DNA of 7,219 bases, taken from positions 1 through 7,219 of the forward strand of contig JAZGDL010000099.1 in assembly GCA_036477795.1 (NCBI GenBank). Reading direction: 5' to 3'. The stretch is from JAZGDL01 sp036477795 (GTDB lineage Bacteria; Planctomycetota; Phycisphaerae; UBA1845). Within the stretch, counting starts at the first letter, position 1. The number at the start of each line of letters is the position of its first letter. Both the position numbers and the translations under genes were made by a program. This document shows, in pieces, positions 1 through 6,741 of the stretch. The notes below the pieces were generated by a model. That model was not told where the DNA came from, ran no database searches, and was given only the letters and a program-made list of their open reading frames with translations.

Positions 1-3000
1 TTGACCTTAACAGTTCCAGCCGGGTCCTCCGCGTAGTCCGTTAGAATCAACTGCACCCAGCCCTCGTTGGAAACCGTGTCCCCATCCTTAATGCCGCACT
101 CAATGTGAAACGCCACCGGATCCGTAATGCTCGCATCCGGCTCGATCCGGATGTATCGCGACGCGATATCTCCCGTTACGGCCGGAGGCAGGCAGGCCGG
201 CACCGGAATGGGGCACTCGATGGTCAACTGGAACGCGCCCCGATCGGCCTCGCTGAACGACGCCGACTGCACGTAGTAGGTCTTACCGATGGTCAGCCCT
301 TCCACGTCCACCTCGGCGGCGACGCCGCAGCCGGCCCTGGTACCGTCCTCGTTGCAGCCCAGCAGCGTCATTTGCGTCGACCCGTCCTCGCACCCTTCGT
401 ACAGCGCGATCACGGTGTCCTCGATCGCTCCGCTACAATGCGAGATACGCACCGAAGTATCCGTGGCCACAAAGCTGTGCCAGACCTCTCCGATGACGCC
501 GGCGGCGAGATTCCAGCACACTTCACCGGCCGGGCCGATCTCCGGCTGCGGGAAGGGCTCGACGTCGTTGGTGGAGTTGTCGATGGCCTCCTTGTTACCG
601 CAAGCCGACGGAATGGCATCAAAGCAGCCATTGACCGTGCAAGGCTCCGCCGGCGGGCAGGTGGTGTCGTCACCCTGGTAGTCGCCGCTGATGGACTCAC
701 ACTTCTCCTGGGCGGAGGTATCTCCGCTGTCCACGCAGCTACCATCGATGCGGCAGCACGAGCCGCTGGGGCAGCTAAACGTGGCGCAACTCTCCTCGGG
801 GAAGAACGCCCCGGCGCAATCCGGCTGGAACACCGGGCTGGTGCAGGCCAGCCCTTCGCAGCAGGCACCCGCCGGGCAGTCTTCCGCCCGCACGTGGATC
901 TGGTAGGGGCCGATGGTGCCCTGATTGAGGTTGTCGGTATGGATGAAGGCCGAGAACACCCGGTAGTAGTAGGTGCCCGCCTCCACACCGCGGAACACCG
1001 CCGCCATGTTGCCGTCCGCGCAGGGATCGTCCACACCCGTCCCACTGCTGAAGGTGTGTTCGTTGGTGCCGATCGTGGTCGTGCCCGGGCAGTCCGGCAC
1101 CAGCGAGATGTACAAGGGCGAGACCACCGGTGCACCGTCGTTACTGCAGCACAAGTCCAAAAAGATGTCCGCGCAGGCGTCGATGGAGAACGACTCCCAC
1201 CAACCGCCGTCAGCCGCGTTGATGACATCGGCACTGCTGTCCGCACCGCCGATGTCGTCGCAGGTGCCGTTAGCTCCATTGTTGCACGCAGCGGTGCCCA
1301 GGTTGGGATCGCATCCCACGTTGGCGAGCGAGCACTTGAAGGCCACGCACTTGGCCACGGTGAAGCCGCACGACAGATTGCTCTCCGGATTGCAGTCGGC
1401 ACCGGTGTCGGCACATTCGAACGGAGGCTCGTTGTTGCCGGAGATGGTGATGGCCCCCGGCACGGTGATCACATGAGCCGCTGCAACCGGCGTCACGTCC
1501 TCACACTCGTCACCGCCCACGTCCGCCTGCGGGCAGCAGTTCGGATCGCAGTTGGTGCCCAGACCAAGGAAGTTCCGGCCGGAATTGTTACAGGTATCAG
1601 CATCTATCAGCTCGCAGGAGCCGTCGGTATCGCAGCAGGCACCGGTGCAGATAAAGTCCGGACAGGTCTCGCTTTCAGCCCACGTACCGCCCTGGTCCTC
1701 GCAGGGGTTCTGGAAGATCGTGGAATCACAAAGCGTTCCCAGGCAGCAGGCACCGGTGTTCTCGTCACGGCAGAACTCATCGCAGCCGTCGCCGTTTTCG
1801 GTATTGCCGTCTTCGCACTCCTCGCAACCGTCAATGTTACCCTGGGGGTCGTTGCAGACCGCCTCGGTGCCGCCGCAGGACGTCTGGATATTGAAGATCA
1901 TGTGGAGAGGCTCAAACCCCGGGCCGATCTCGTGCACATCGTCCCACGCGTCCAGGCCGCCGCACGAACTGCGCAAGTAGTAAGTCGTGCAAGACGTTGC
2001 AGTCGGGTCATCTTCCTCGTTGTTGCCAGCGGCGGAGAAGCCGAACGTGGTCGGATTCGGGACCGTGCCGTCTTCAAGCGTACCGACCTCGACGATCCAG
2101 GATCGTCCCGCCGGGATAACCACGTTGTCGGCCGAGAAGTCCGTGGTTATCAGCGTACCGACATCGGACTGGCCGATGGTAACGATCTTCTTACAGACCA
2201 GCTCAGCGTCCGCAAAGTCCAGTGATCCACCACCTTCCCCAGGACACTCATTCGCCCCCGTCTTGAACAGGTAGATGTTGACCTCCACGTCCAGGTCGAT
2301 GAAATTGGTCTTGAACAGTTTACACTGTCCATCACCAATCCCGGTGCAGGCGTCCTCTACATCCGGATCGCAGGTGGTGCCGTCGTTGCACTCATATTCC
2401 TCGGTCCGACGGTTCAGATGCCACACGCCCCACTGCACGCTCTCGATGGTAATGTTGCCGGTGTCGTCAATGCCCTCATCACCGTTGTTGTAGCAACTGG
2501 CCCAGAAGTTCTCTGTGGTGAGGAGTGGTAATCCCCCGCCCGGGTCAGCCGCACAGCGCACGTTACGGGTGATGTTCGTGGACGACATGTGCCGCACGTG
2601 GCACGTGCAATTGTCCACCTCGCACGTGGTCAGCGGGCAGGGGAAGCAGGTCACCGTTAGCGTACCGTTCCCAAAGTCGTTGGCGGTCTTACCGCCCACG
2701 CGAATCAGGTATTCATCCCCCTGGATCACGTCGTCGATGTCCACGATCGACGTGATGCCGCCACACTCAACCTGCGGGGTGCCGTTATCGTTGCACCCCG
2801 CCAGGTCAGCATCCCCAGGAGGACAACCGACGGCACCCGGGCCGTACACCGCAATGGTGGTGTCGAAATCAGCCTGGTCGCAGGTGCTGACACGCAGGTC
2901 ACCGTCGCATTTGGCGATGTACTTGTACCAGATGTCCTTCTCGACATCGAGGGTGTTGCCGTCATTGCAGTCAGCCGCCGCATGCGTAACACCGTCGGTG

Positions 3001-5615
3001 GTCGCATTGGTGGTGTTAAAGTGGACCGAACCGTCTGTGATGGTGGTGGCGTCGGCACACTCATCGTTGAACGGCGGCAAGAAGGGGTCTTGCTTATCGC
3101 CGAGAAGCACGAAGGCCAGCCCCGTTTGGGTTCCTGGCGGTGGGGCACCGGGGCATTTGCCGTAGTTGCCCGTAGATTCCTGCCAGCCGTTTCTATAAAC
3201 GCGGCCGGGATGCAGATAGTTGACATGCGACGCCAGCAGGGCCACCTGACCGAACTGCACGACATCCTGAATCGGGATTATCTCCAGCCAGTACTTGACC
3301 TTCTTCTTCAGCTTCATGGGGTGCTTGAGGAACACGTCGACCTGCCAGACCTGCTCCTTGATTGTATTGCCATCCGAACAATCATCGGCGACCGCGACGA
3401 ACGTCACGTTGGTCATGGACACCACCTGGGCGTAGATTCCCCCGAGGTGGCCGAGGTTTCCGAACCCGTCCACGAACGGCCTACCCAGCGGGCCCTTGTC
3501 ACCGGCGCCCACCTCTTGAGCGTCCAGATACACGGCGATGGAGACGCCGAGCCAGTCCGCGGGGCTGCCAAAGACCTTGGTCACACCGTCGTCGTTGTTA
3601 AAGTGCGTCGCCCAGAACCTCACGCTCTGGATCTCGCACTCATTCTGGGGGTCCTGGTCATTGAGAATGAAGTCGTCCGCCGCGGCCCACACCAGCCTAG
3701 CATCCTTGACCAGACCAGTCTTGTCCTGGAAGTGCTGGCTCTCGAAGTTGGCGGAGTCGTCCAAGAGCGGCGTGACACCGTTAACCAACAGCGTACCGTT
3801 GTCAAACTGGCAGAACTCGTTGCACTGGAAGCTCGGGTTGCTGCACGTATCGTCGTCGTGGAAGTAACCCTTGACTTGCCCCGCGCACTGGTCGTCGGTC
3901 AATTCCTCACATACTTTGACCAGTTGACAGTTGCTCCTGAAGTGCAGGGACCACTGGTGCAAACGACCGGTGTCCCCCTGGGGGTCGTTGTCCACCAGCG
4001 TGATCCGCCAGGTGCCCAGCTTGTCCAGGCCGTTGAAGACCGACAGCGGAGTGACCGGCTTGAAGCTCCCGGCGGGATGACTGCCCAGGGCATCGTCAGC
4101 CCAGGTATTCAGGGCCTGGTCGTCAAAGAACACCTTCTCAATATCCTGATAGCCGTCGCCGCCCTGACAGTCGATTAGGCAATTGAAGGCCGGAGCCGGG
4201 GCCCCACACTGGTCCTCGTCGAGCTCAAACGGGTGGCACGGGACCCCAGACGGGTCGCAGTGCATCGGCTCACCGATGTTGGTGCTGTTGCCATGGTTGT
4301 TCTGAGCCAGGGTGGCAGTTGCAACGGGGTTCCCCGCACCGTCAAGTTTGGAAACCGTAATGGTCAGATCACCACGGAAAGTATGGGAAACCACCAGGTC
4401 GACTTCCAGGTCGTTGATGATTCCGCCTGGTTGGTTCTCGACCACAATATCATCAGTAAGCTCGTCGAGTTCGCCGTCATTGTCCTGGTCGATGCCGTCG
4501 GGAATCCCCCGGCCGACACCGTTGGGCCCCAAGCACAGCGCCTTGGAAACCTTATCCTGGCAGTTCTGCAGATCGGTGCGGCAGCAAGCCCCCTGCCGGG
4601 CGCAGGTGCAGTCGTCGCGGCACAGGCCAGCCTTCTCGCACTTCAAGTCGGCGGCACCGTCGCATTCCTCGGGGGGCTCGAGGATACCGTTCCCGCAAGA
4701 CGGTTCGGTACAGGGCGCGGTGTCCAGGGAAACACAAGGACAGCCGTCGACGCCGGTATTCGCCAGGTCCTTCCAGTCACCGGGCGCGGGAGTGGCAGGC
4801 AAGGGGTTGCCCTCGATGTTGGCGTAGAAGACGCCCGACTGCCCGGAGCCGTCGTAGGCCACGGCAAACGATGAGCCCTCTCGGAAGACCATCACCACCC
4901 AGGTGGTATTCCCGGTGGCAATGCCCGCATCCGAGATGCAGTAGTTATTCAGTACACCTGCGTTGGCGTTGTCCAGCAGACCACAGCCGGCGTACAGGAT
5001 GTTGGTGGTATCGGGACCATTCTTGTCGCCCAGCAAATAGACGTCACCCACCCCATCCTTACCGGCGTTGACGCTGTTGAGGCGGATCTGAATGCTGTGA
5101 ACGGTGGCACCAGCCGTCGGAATGGGCACCGCGAGGGAAACCCAGTCAAGCGGGTCATCATCACAACTCTGCGAAAAACGCCCGGTGATAGTGACCTGCT
5201 GGTCGCATGTGCTGAAAGCACAAGCCACGATGGGAGCCACCGCAGTTAGCGAGCCGATGCCGGCGTCGCTGAAGGCCTGCACGTCGCCTGGTGTTGTAGC
5301 GGCCCCGGCGCTCAGCCGGTTCCGGCTGGTAGCTGGAGCTAAAGGCCCGCCCCTCATCGAGCGAATCTTGGCCGACGGGCGAGAATCACGAGAACCAACC
5401 GTCCCATCCACATCTGCCAACAACTGAAGCTCAACTGCCGCCTGGTCGCCGCTGGTCCCTCCCGAACTTTGGCTTCTCTCAGTTCTCGTTAAATCCTTGC
5501 CACTTTTGTCGGCGGCGGCACTTTCGTGAGTAAGCACGTAGGCAAACACGCCCAATGCCAGAGCGATGATCCCCACTCTCACCAACGAACCTCTTGCAGA
5601 CTCAGATGATTTCAT
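1..5615 (-). CDS. Giant exported cysteine-rich multidomain protein (3' end beyond left edge)
   Basis: I see one open frame of 1871 complete codons with no stop before the left edge. The start is ATG at 5615, preceded by AAGGGAGG at a 9-nt spacing. Residues 1-35 look like a signal peptide: R8 and R13, a hydrophobic stretch at 14-28 and an A-A-A/D cleavage context near 35. In order: a Ser/Arg-rich linker (36-100); a beta-rich region (100-300); a CGNG cysteine repeat of the Myxococcus type (from 307); a GACC module (343); an Asp-rich DGIDQDNDGELDE stretch (373-385) that could bind calcium; a P-domain (about 386-560); an unassigned domain (565-845); a beta-sandwich domain (850-990); another unassigned region (990-1260); cysteine modules (1261-1355); a second sandwich (1369-1577); two more cysteine modules (1583-1655); and a third sandwich (1657-1801). 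No catalytic domain is visible. An extracellular or cell-surface location is inferred; the function is unknown. The C-terminus, and any sorting signal, is not in the window. Confidence 0.93.
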   Translation of the reverse strand, partial: MKSSESARGSLVRVGIIALALGVFAYVLTHESAAADKSGKDLTRTERSQSSGGTSGDQAAVELQLLADVDGTVGSRDSRPSAKIRSMRGGPLAPATSRNRLSAGAATTPGDVQAFSDAGIGSLTAVAPIVACAFSTCDQQVTITGRFSQSCDDDPLDWVSLAVPIPTAGATVHSIQIRLNSVNAGKDGVGDVYLLGDKNGPDTTNILYAGCGLLDNANAGVLNNYCISDAGIATGNTTWVVMVFREGSSFAVAYDGSGQSGVFYANIEGNPLPATPAPGDWKDLANTGVDGCPCVSLDTAPCTEPSCGNGILEPPEECDGAADLKCEKAGLCRDDCTCARQGACCRTDLQNCQDKVSKALCLGPNGVGRGIPDGIDQDNDGELDELTDDIVVENQPGGIINDLEVDLVVSHTFRGDLTITVSKLDGAGNPVATATLAQNNHGNSTNIGEPMHCDPSGVPCHPFELDEDQCGAPAPAFNCLIDCQGGDGYQDIEKVFFDDQALNTWADDALGSHPAGSFKPVTPLSVFNGLDKLGTWRITLVDNDPQGDTGRLHQWSLHFRSNCQLVKVCEELTDDQCAGQVKGYFHDDDTCSNPSFQCNEFCQFDNGTLLVNGVTPLLDDSANFESQHFQDKTGLVKDARLVWAAADDFILNDQDPQNECEIQSVRFWATHFNNDDGVTKVFGSPADWLGVSIAVYLDAQEVGAGDKGPLGRPFVDGFGNLGHLGGIYAQVVSMTNVTFVAVADDCSDGNTIKEQVWQVDVFLKHPMKLKKKVKYWLEIIPIQDVVQFGQVALLASHVNYLHPGRVYRNGWQESTGNYGKCPGAPPPGTQTGLAFVLLGDKQDPFLPPFNDECADATTITDGSVHFNTTNATTDGVTHAAADCNDGNTLDVEKDIWYKYIAKCDGDLRVSTCDQADFDTTIAVYGPGAVGCPPGDADLAGCNDNGTPQVECGGITSIVDIDDVIQGDEYLIRVGGKTANDFGNGTLTVTCFPCPLTTCEVDNCTCHVRHMSSTNITRNVRCAADPGGGLPLLTTENFWASCYNNGDEGIDDTGNITIESVQWGVWHLNRRTEEYECNDGTTCDPDVEDACTGIGDGQCKLFKTNFIDLDVEVNIYLFKTGANECPGEGGGSLDFADAELVCKKIVTIGQSDVGTLITTDFSADNVVIPAGRSWIVEVGTLEDGTVPNPTTFGFSAAGNNEEDDPTATSCTTYYLRSSCGGLDAWDDVHEIGPGFEPLHMIFNIQTSCGGTEAVCNDPQGNIDGCEECEDGNTENGDGCDEFCRDENTGACCLGTLCDSTIFQNPCEDQGGTWAESETCPDFICTGACCDTDGSCELIDADTCNNSGRNFLGLGTNCDPNCCPQADVGGDECEDVTPVAAAHVITVPGAITISGNNEPPFECADTGADCNPESNLSCGFTVAKCVAFKCSLANVGCDPNLGTAACNNGANGTCDDIGGADSSADVINAADGGWWESFSIDACADIFLDLCCSNDGAPVVSPLYISLVPDCPGTTTIGTNEHTFSSGTGVDDPCADGNMAAVFRGVEAGTYYYRVFSAFIHTDNLNQGTIGPYQIHVRAEDCPAGACCEGLACTSPVFQPDCAGAFFPEESCATFSCPSGSCCRIDGSCVDSGDTSAQEKCESISGDYQGDDTTCPPAEPCTVNGCFDAIPSACGNKEAIDNSTNDVEPFPQPEIGPAGEVCWNLAAGVIGEVWHSFVATDTSVRISHCSGAIEDTVIALYEGCEDGSTQMTLLGCNEDGTRAGCGVAAEVDVEGLTIGKTYYVQSASFSEADRGAFQLTIECPIPVPACLPPAVTGDIASRYIRIEPDASITDPVAFHIECGIKDGDTVSNEGWVQLILTDYAEDPAGTVKV
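213..647 (-). other. Beta-sandwich domain, copy 3
   Basis: Residues 1657-1801 run from CFDAIPSACGNKEA through EVWHSFVATDTSVRISHC, IEDTVIALYEGC and LLGCNEDGT to GKTYYVQSASF and FQLTIEC. Spacing of the Trp, the DT-IA-Y motif, the GCN[DE] motif and the terminal strand follows copy 1 closely, which indicates internal duplication. After it (residues 1802-1871) a further beta-rich stretch with one Cys begins and is cut by the window edge. Confidence 0.65.
651..869 (-). other. Cysteine-rich module block B
   Basis: Residues about 1583-1655 hold two more modules of the same type, GACCEGLACTSPVFQPDC (Cys pair 1585-1586) and GSCCRIDGSCVDSGD (Cys pair 1620-1621), 35 residues apart. The block follows sandwich copy 2 and precedes copy 3, just as block A precedes copy 2. 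The protein therefore appears to be built by duplicating a cysteine-module plus sandwich unit. Confidence 0.7.
985..1511 (-). other. Beta-sandwich domain, copy 2, with cysteine-rich insertion
   Basis: Starting at DECEDVTPV (residue 1369), this copy keeps the Trp-containing core (GWWESFSIDACADIFLDLCC), a PLYISLVPDC strand, a DPCADGNMAAVF segment and a closing AGTYYYRVFSA strand. A short strand, GTIGPYQIHV, follows past the listed left boundary, up to about residue 1565. Between the opening and the core lies an insertion rich in Cys, Asn and Gly (roughly residues 1395-1455) that is absent from copies 1 and 3. Confidence 0.55.
1551..1835 (-). other. Cysteine-rich module block A
   Basis: Residues about 1261-1355. 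First comes a Myxococcus-type cysteine repeat, IDGCEECEDGNTENGDGCDE followed by FC (C1264 to C1282). Two GACC modules follow, with Cys pairs at 1290-1291 and 1327-1328, 37 residues apart, the second reading GACCDTDGSCELIDADTC. Regular paired cysteines suggest disulfide-stabilised small domains acting as rigid linkers (inferred). No ligand can be named. Confidence 0.75.
2646..3068 (-). other. Beta-sandwich domain, copy 1 (NDECADA type)
   Basis: Residues 850-990 begin NDECADATTI, continue through DIWYKYIAKCDGDLRVSTC (W896) and DFDTTIAVYGPG, then AGCNDNG, and end GDEYLIRVGG with GNGTLTVTCF. This pattern recalls domains found many times in large planctomycete secreted proteins and resembles pre-peptidase C-terminal (PPC) sandwiches. 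The fold and a binding role are inferred. Copies 2 (residues about 1369-1577, with GWWESFSIDAC at 1471-1481 and AGTYYYRVFSA) and 3 (about 1657-1801, with EVWHSFVATD around W1712, DTVIALYEGC and LLGCNEDGT) align with it by eye. Confidence 0.7.
3936..4460 (-). other. P-domain (proprotein convertase type) within the giant protein
   Basis: Residues about 386-560 show the hallmarks of the P/Homo B domain family (Pfam PF01483). These are an N-terminal INDLEVDLVVSHTFRGDLTI strand pair, an FFDDQA motif, a PLSVFNGLDKLGTWRITLVD segment, then DPQGDTGRLHQWSLHF ending near W555. The domain normally follows subtilisin- or metalloprotease-type catalytic domains. Here the modules before it are cysteine-rich and Asp-rich, and no Asp/His/Ser catalytic set is visible upstream. 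A cysteine-containing insertion (around MHCDPSGVPCHPFELDEDQC) makes it longer than the usual core. Confidence 0.85.
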
Positions 5616-5624
5616 TACTCCTGG

Positions 5625-5632
5625 CCTCCCTT
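5625..5632 (-). promoter_or_regulatory. Ribosome binding site of the giant gene
   Basis: AAGGGAGG on the minus strand lies 9 nt before the ATG at 5615 and is a strong Shine-Dalgarno match. A second purine block, AGGAG, sits only 2 nt from the ATG, too close to be the main site. This supports 5615 as the start. It is also consistent with the hydrophobic signal segment beginning about a dozen residues in. Confidence 0.75.
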
Positions 5633-5709
5633 GAGTGCACTTTGACTGACCAACATTCGAAACAAACGCTGTAAACGAAAACAATACTGACCGCGGCAGC
5701 GCGCTCGAT

Positions 5710-5735
5710 CCGCCAACGGGGTCAGCCCCCGGCGG
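5710..5735. repeat. GC-rich hairpin in the leader of the giant gene
   Basis: CCGC (5710-5713) pairs with GCGG (5732-5735) and CGGGG (5717-5721) pairs with CCCCG (5727-5731). There is a 5-nt loop and a 3-nt bulge on one side. It lies about 95 nt upstream of the giant gene start. No T-run follows on either strand, so it is not a standard intrinsic terminator. It could be a leader structure or chance. Confidence 0.4.
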
Positions 5736-5779
5736 TTTACGCCTTGTGGATCTCCAACAGTTTCAAAGATGAAGGGGTT

Positions 5780-5879
5780 CAAGATTCCTTTTCCTTGCAA
5801 GCCCGCTTTCACGCGAGCTTCCTCCTGGTTGCTACCAATCCGCCTCAATCAGATAAGAGAAATGCAAGATTCCTTTTCC
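5780..5879. repeat. 15-bp direct repeat, two copies 85 bp apart
   Basis: CAAGATTCCTTTTCC occurs exactly at 5780-5794 and again at 5865-5879. The sequence between them is unrelated, apart from an imperfect small hairpin near 5799-5820 (AAGCCCGC against GCGAGCTT). The copies may be a protein binding site in duplicate or the remains of a duplication. No open frame links them. Confidence 0.6.
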
Positions 5880-5920
5880 CTACCTCAACACTCGTTACCA
5901 AGCGTACACGGCATACGACA

Positions 5921-5940
5921 CTCGGAATCCCGAGTCCGAG
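5921..5940. repeat. Short inverted repeat CTCGGA / TCCGAG
   Basis: CTCGGA (5921-5926) and TCCGAG (5935-5940) are exact reverse complements separated by 8 nt. The core CCGAG also builds the large hairpin before the RND gene, but a 5-bp match is too short to claim relation. Confidence 0.4.
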
Positions 5941-6180
5941 TAGCTCTGCCGAAATGCCTTTGTATCAAATCCGTAATGCCGATGCAAGGTCGTAATGGGA
6001 AAAAATCGATGGAATTTTGCATCTGAGGCCTTTGGCGCCCAAGGAGCGGCTAAAATAAAGCAGAAATGCAATAACCCCGGCCAGGGATCATGAAAAAGAG
6101 GGGTGAGGAGTGAAAAGTAAGGCGGTGACGCGTGAAAGCTTCGATCATTTGAGTTTGGTTCCTCGGATTCGTTTCGGATT

Positions 6181-6268
6181 TCGTCCCTTCGTCCCTTCGT
6201 CCCTTCGTCCCTTCGTCCCTTCGTCCCTTCGTCCCTTCGTCGCTTCGTCCCTTCGTCCCTTCGTCCCT
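6181..6268. repeat. Tandem repeat, eleven units of 8 bp (TCGTCCCT)
   Basis: Seven perfect TCGTCCCT units (6181-6236) are followed by one variant unit, TCGTCGCT (6237-6244), and three more perfect units (6245-6268). A decayed unit, ATCTGTCCCT, trails. The period is not a multiple of three, so a frame through it cycles through an 8-residue Ser-Leu-Arg-Pro-Phe-Val-Pro-Ser pattern and is not credible as protein. This is a minisatellite likely to change length by replication slippage. Confidence 0.95.
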
Positions 6269-6342
6269 ATCTGTCCCTCGCCATGGTTACGCCGATTCAC
6301 CATCCTGCAATTCACGGAAAACCACTAGCGTGCCGTTGTTCC

Positions 6343-6425
6343 GTTGAAGGTTCGAAGGTTGAAGGTTCCAAGACCCGGCTATCAACTTCCAACCTTCAAC
6401 TTTCAACCTTCCAACCTTCAACCTT
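6343..6425. repeat. AACCTTC heptamer cluster arranged as an imperfect inverted repeat
   Basis: The left arm (6343-6367) carries three GAAGGTT units. The right arm (6384-6425) carries AACTTCC, AACCTTC, AACTTTC, AACCTTCC, AACCTTC and AACCTT in sequence. The arms are reverse complements in several registers, with a spacer of about 16 nt. From memory, such heptamer arrays are widespread between genes in planctomycete and verrucomicrobial genomes. They are non-coding and of unknown role. Confidence 0.85.
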
Positions 6426-6436
6426 GTCACACCAGT

Positions 6437-6463
6437 GTCACAACCCGTTGCGGTCCTTGTGAC
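6437..6463. promoter_or_regulatory. Operator-like inverted repeat GTCACAA-N13-TTGTGAC
   Basis: GTCACAA (6437-6443) and TTGTGAC (6457-6463) are perfect reverse complements with centres 20 bp apart, about two helical turns, as expected for a dimeric regulator. Related half-sites, TTGTCAC (6424-6430) and GTGTCAC (6435-6441), lie just upstream. The right half overlaps a possible -35 element, which would suit repression. The regulator is unknown and chance is possible. Confidence 0.35.
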
Positions 6464-6486
6464 CGTTGTCGCCATCATGATAGAAT
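6457..6486 (+). promoter_or_regulatory. Possible sigma-70-type promoter for the RND gene
   Basis: TTGTGA (6457-6462, 4 of 6 to consensus) and TAGAAT (6481-6486, 5 of 6) are 18 bp apart. Transcription from here would give a leader of roughly 250 nt containing the large CCGAGAAT hairpin. The call rests on consensus matching alone. Confidence 0.3.
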
Positions 6487-6620
6487 GAGCCACGAAGCCG
6501 GTGTCGGTTGCCGATACTCCCGGTTGAATTGTTCCACGGGCCGAAGGTTACAACGAAGATCGCACGCTTACCGCTCCGGTCGCGCGCCGTCGTTTTGTCG
6601 ATGCCGCCAAAACGGAATCA

Positions 6621-6716
6621 CGCTGTGCCGAGAATACGCTGTGCCGAGAATCCTTTCTCGGCACCCGAGAGAACCGAGAAGGGATTCTCGGTCCAGCGTA
6701 GATTCTCGGTCCAGCG
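6621..6716 (+). repeat. Large near-perfect hairpin built from CCGAGAAT repeats, upstream of RND gene
   Basis: Arm 6621-6661 pairs with 6674-6716 over 41 positions, with two T-C mismatches, three G-T pairs, a 2-nt bulge (6700-6701) and a 12-nt loop (6662-6673). Each arm is itself a tandem duplication. The left has CGCTGTGCCGAGAAT twice (6621-6635, 6637-6651). The right has ATTCTCGGTCCAGCG twice (6684-6698, 6702-6716). The core CCGAGAA occurs six times in alternating groups. The stem ends 25 nt before the ATG at 6742 and is not followed by a T-run, so it is not an intrinsic terminator. It may be an mRNA leader structure, a palindromic repeat element or a protein binding array. Confidence 0.9.
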
Positions 6717-6741
6717 CAATGTTTGCTAACGGGAACACGGT

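Larger units (their letters stand above)
5616..6741. other. Repeat-rich intergenic region between divergent genes
   Basis: This 1126-bp stretch separates the two start codons and should carry the promoters of both genes. No RNA gene and no convincing coding frame is visible. The short frames across it are rich in Arg, Ser and Cys or are translations of tandem repeats. The stretches between the listed elements, roughly 5941-6180 and 6487-6620, contain nothing I can name beyond AT-rich patches such as TAAAAT near 6052, which lacks a partner -35. Confidence 0.75.

Noticed and set aside
410..1414. A 334-codon minus-strand frame
   Set aside because: It is offset from the real minus-strand frame and gives a Pro/Arg/Ser/Thr-rich shadow translation.
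105..2225. A 706-codon open frame on the plus strand, with similar long ones at 2982-4178 and 4233-4874
   Set aside because: They are in exact codon register with the minus-strand gene, so their openness only reflects rare use of TTA, CTA and TCA there. The translations are Arg/Ala/Val-rich with no domain, while the opposite strand reads as clear cysteine-rich domains.
5615..5848. A 77-codon minus-strand frame whose TAA overlaps the giant gene's ATG (TAATG)
   Set aside because: The overlap looks like translational coupling, but the translation matches nothing I know, crosses the GC-rich hairpin and lies where a promoter and leader are expected. Kept only as a remote possibility.
6017..6057. 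TTGCAT with TAAAAT as a plus-strand promoter
   Set aside because: The spacing is 29 bp, far outside the usual 16-18.
6110..6328. A 72-codon plus-strand frame starting GTG behind a GAGGAG-like site
   Set aside because: Most of it is the 8-bp tandem repeat translated as a cycling 8-residue pattern.
6621..6716. Large hairpin as an intrinsic terminator, or the repeats as a CRISPR array
   Set aside because: No T-run follows the stem on either side, and the repeats are adjacent, partly inverted and lack spacers of constant length.
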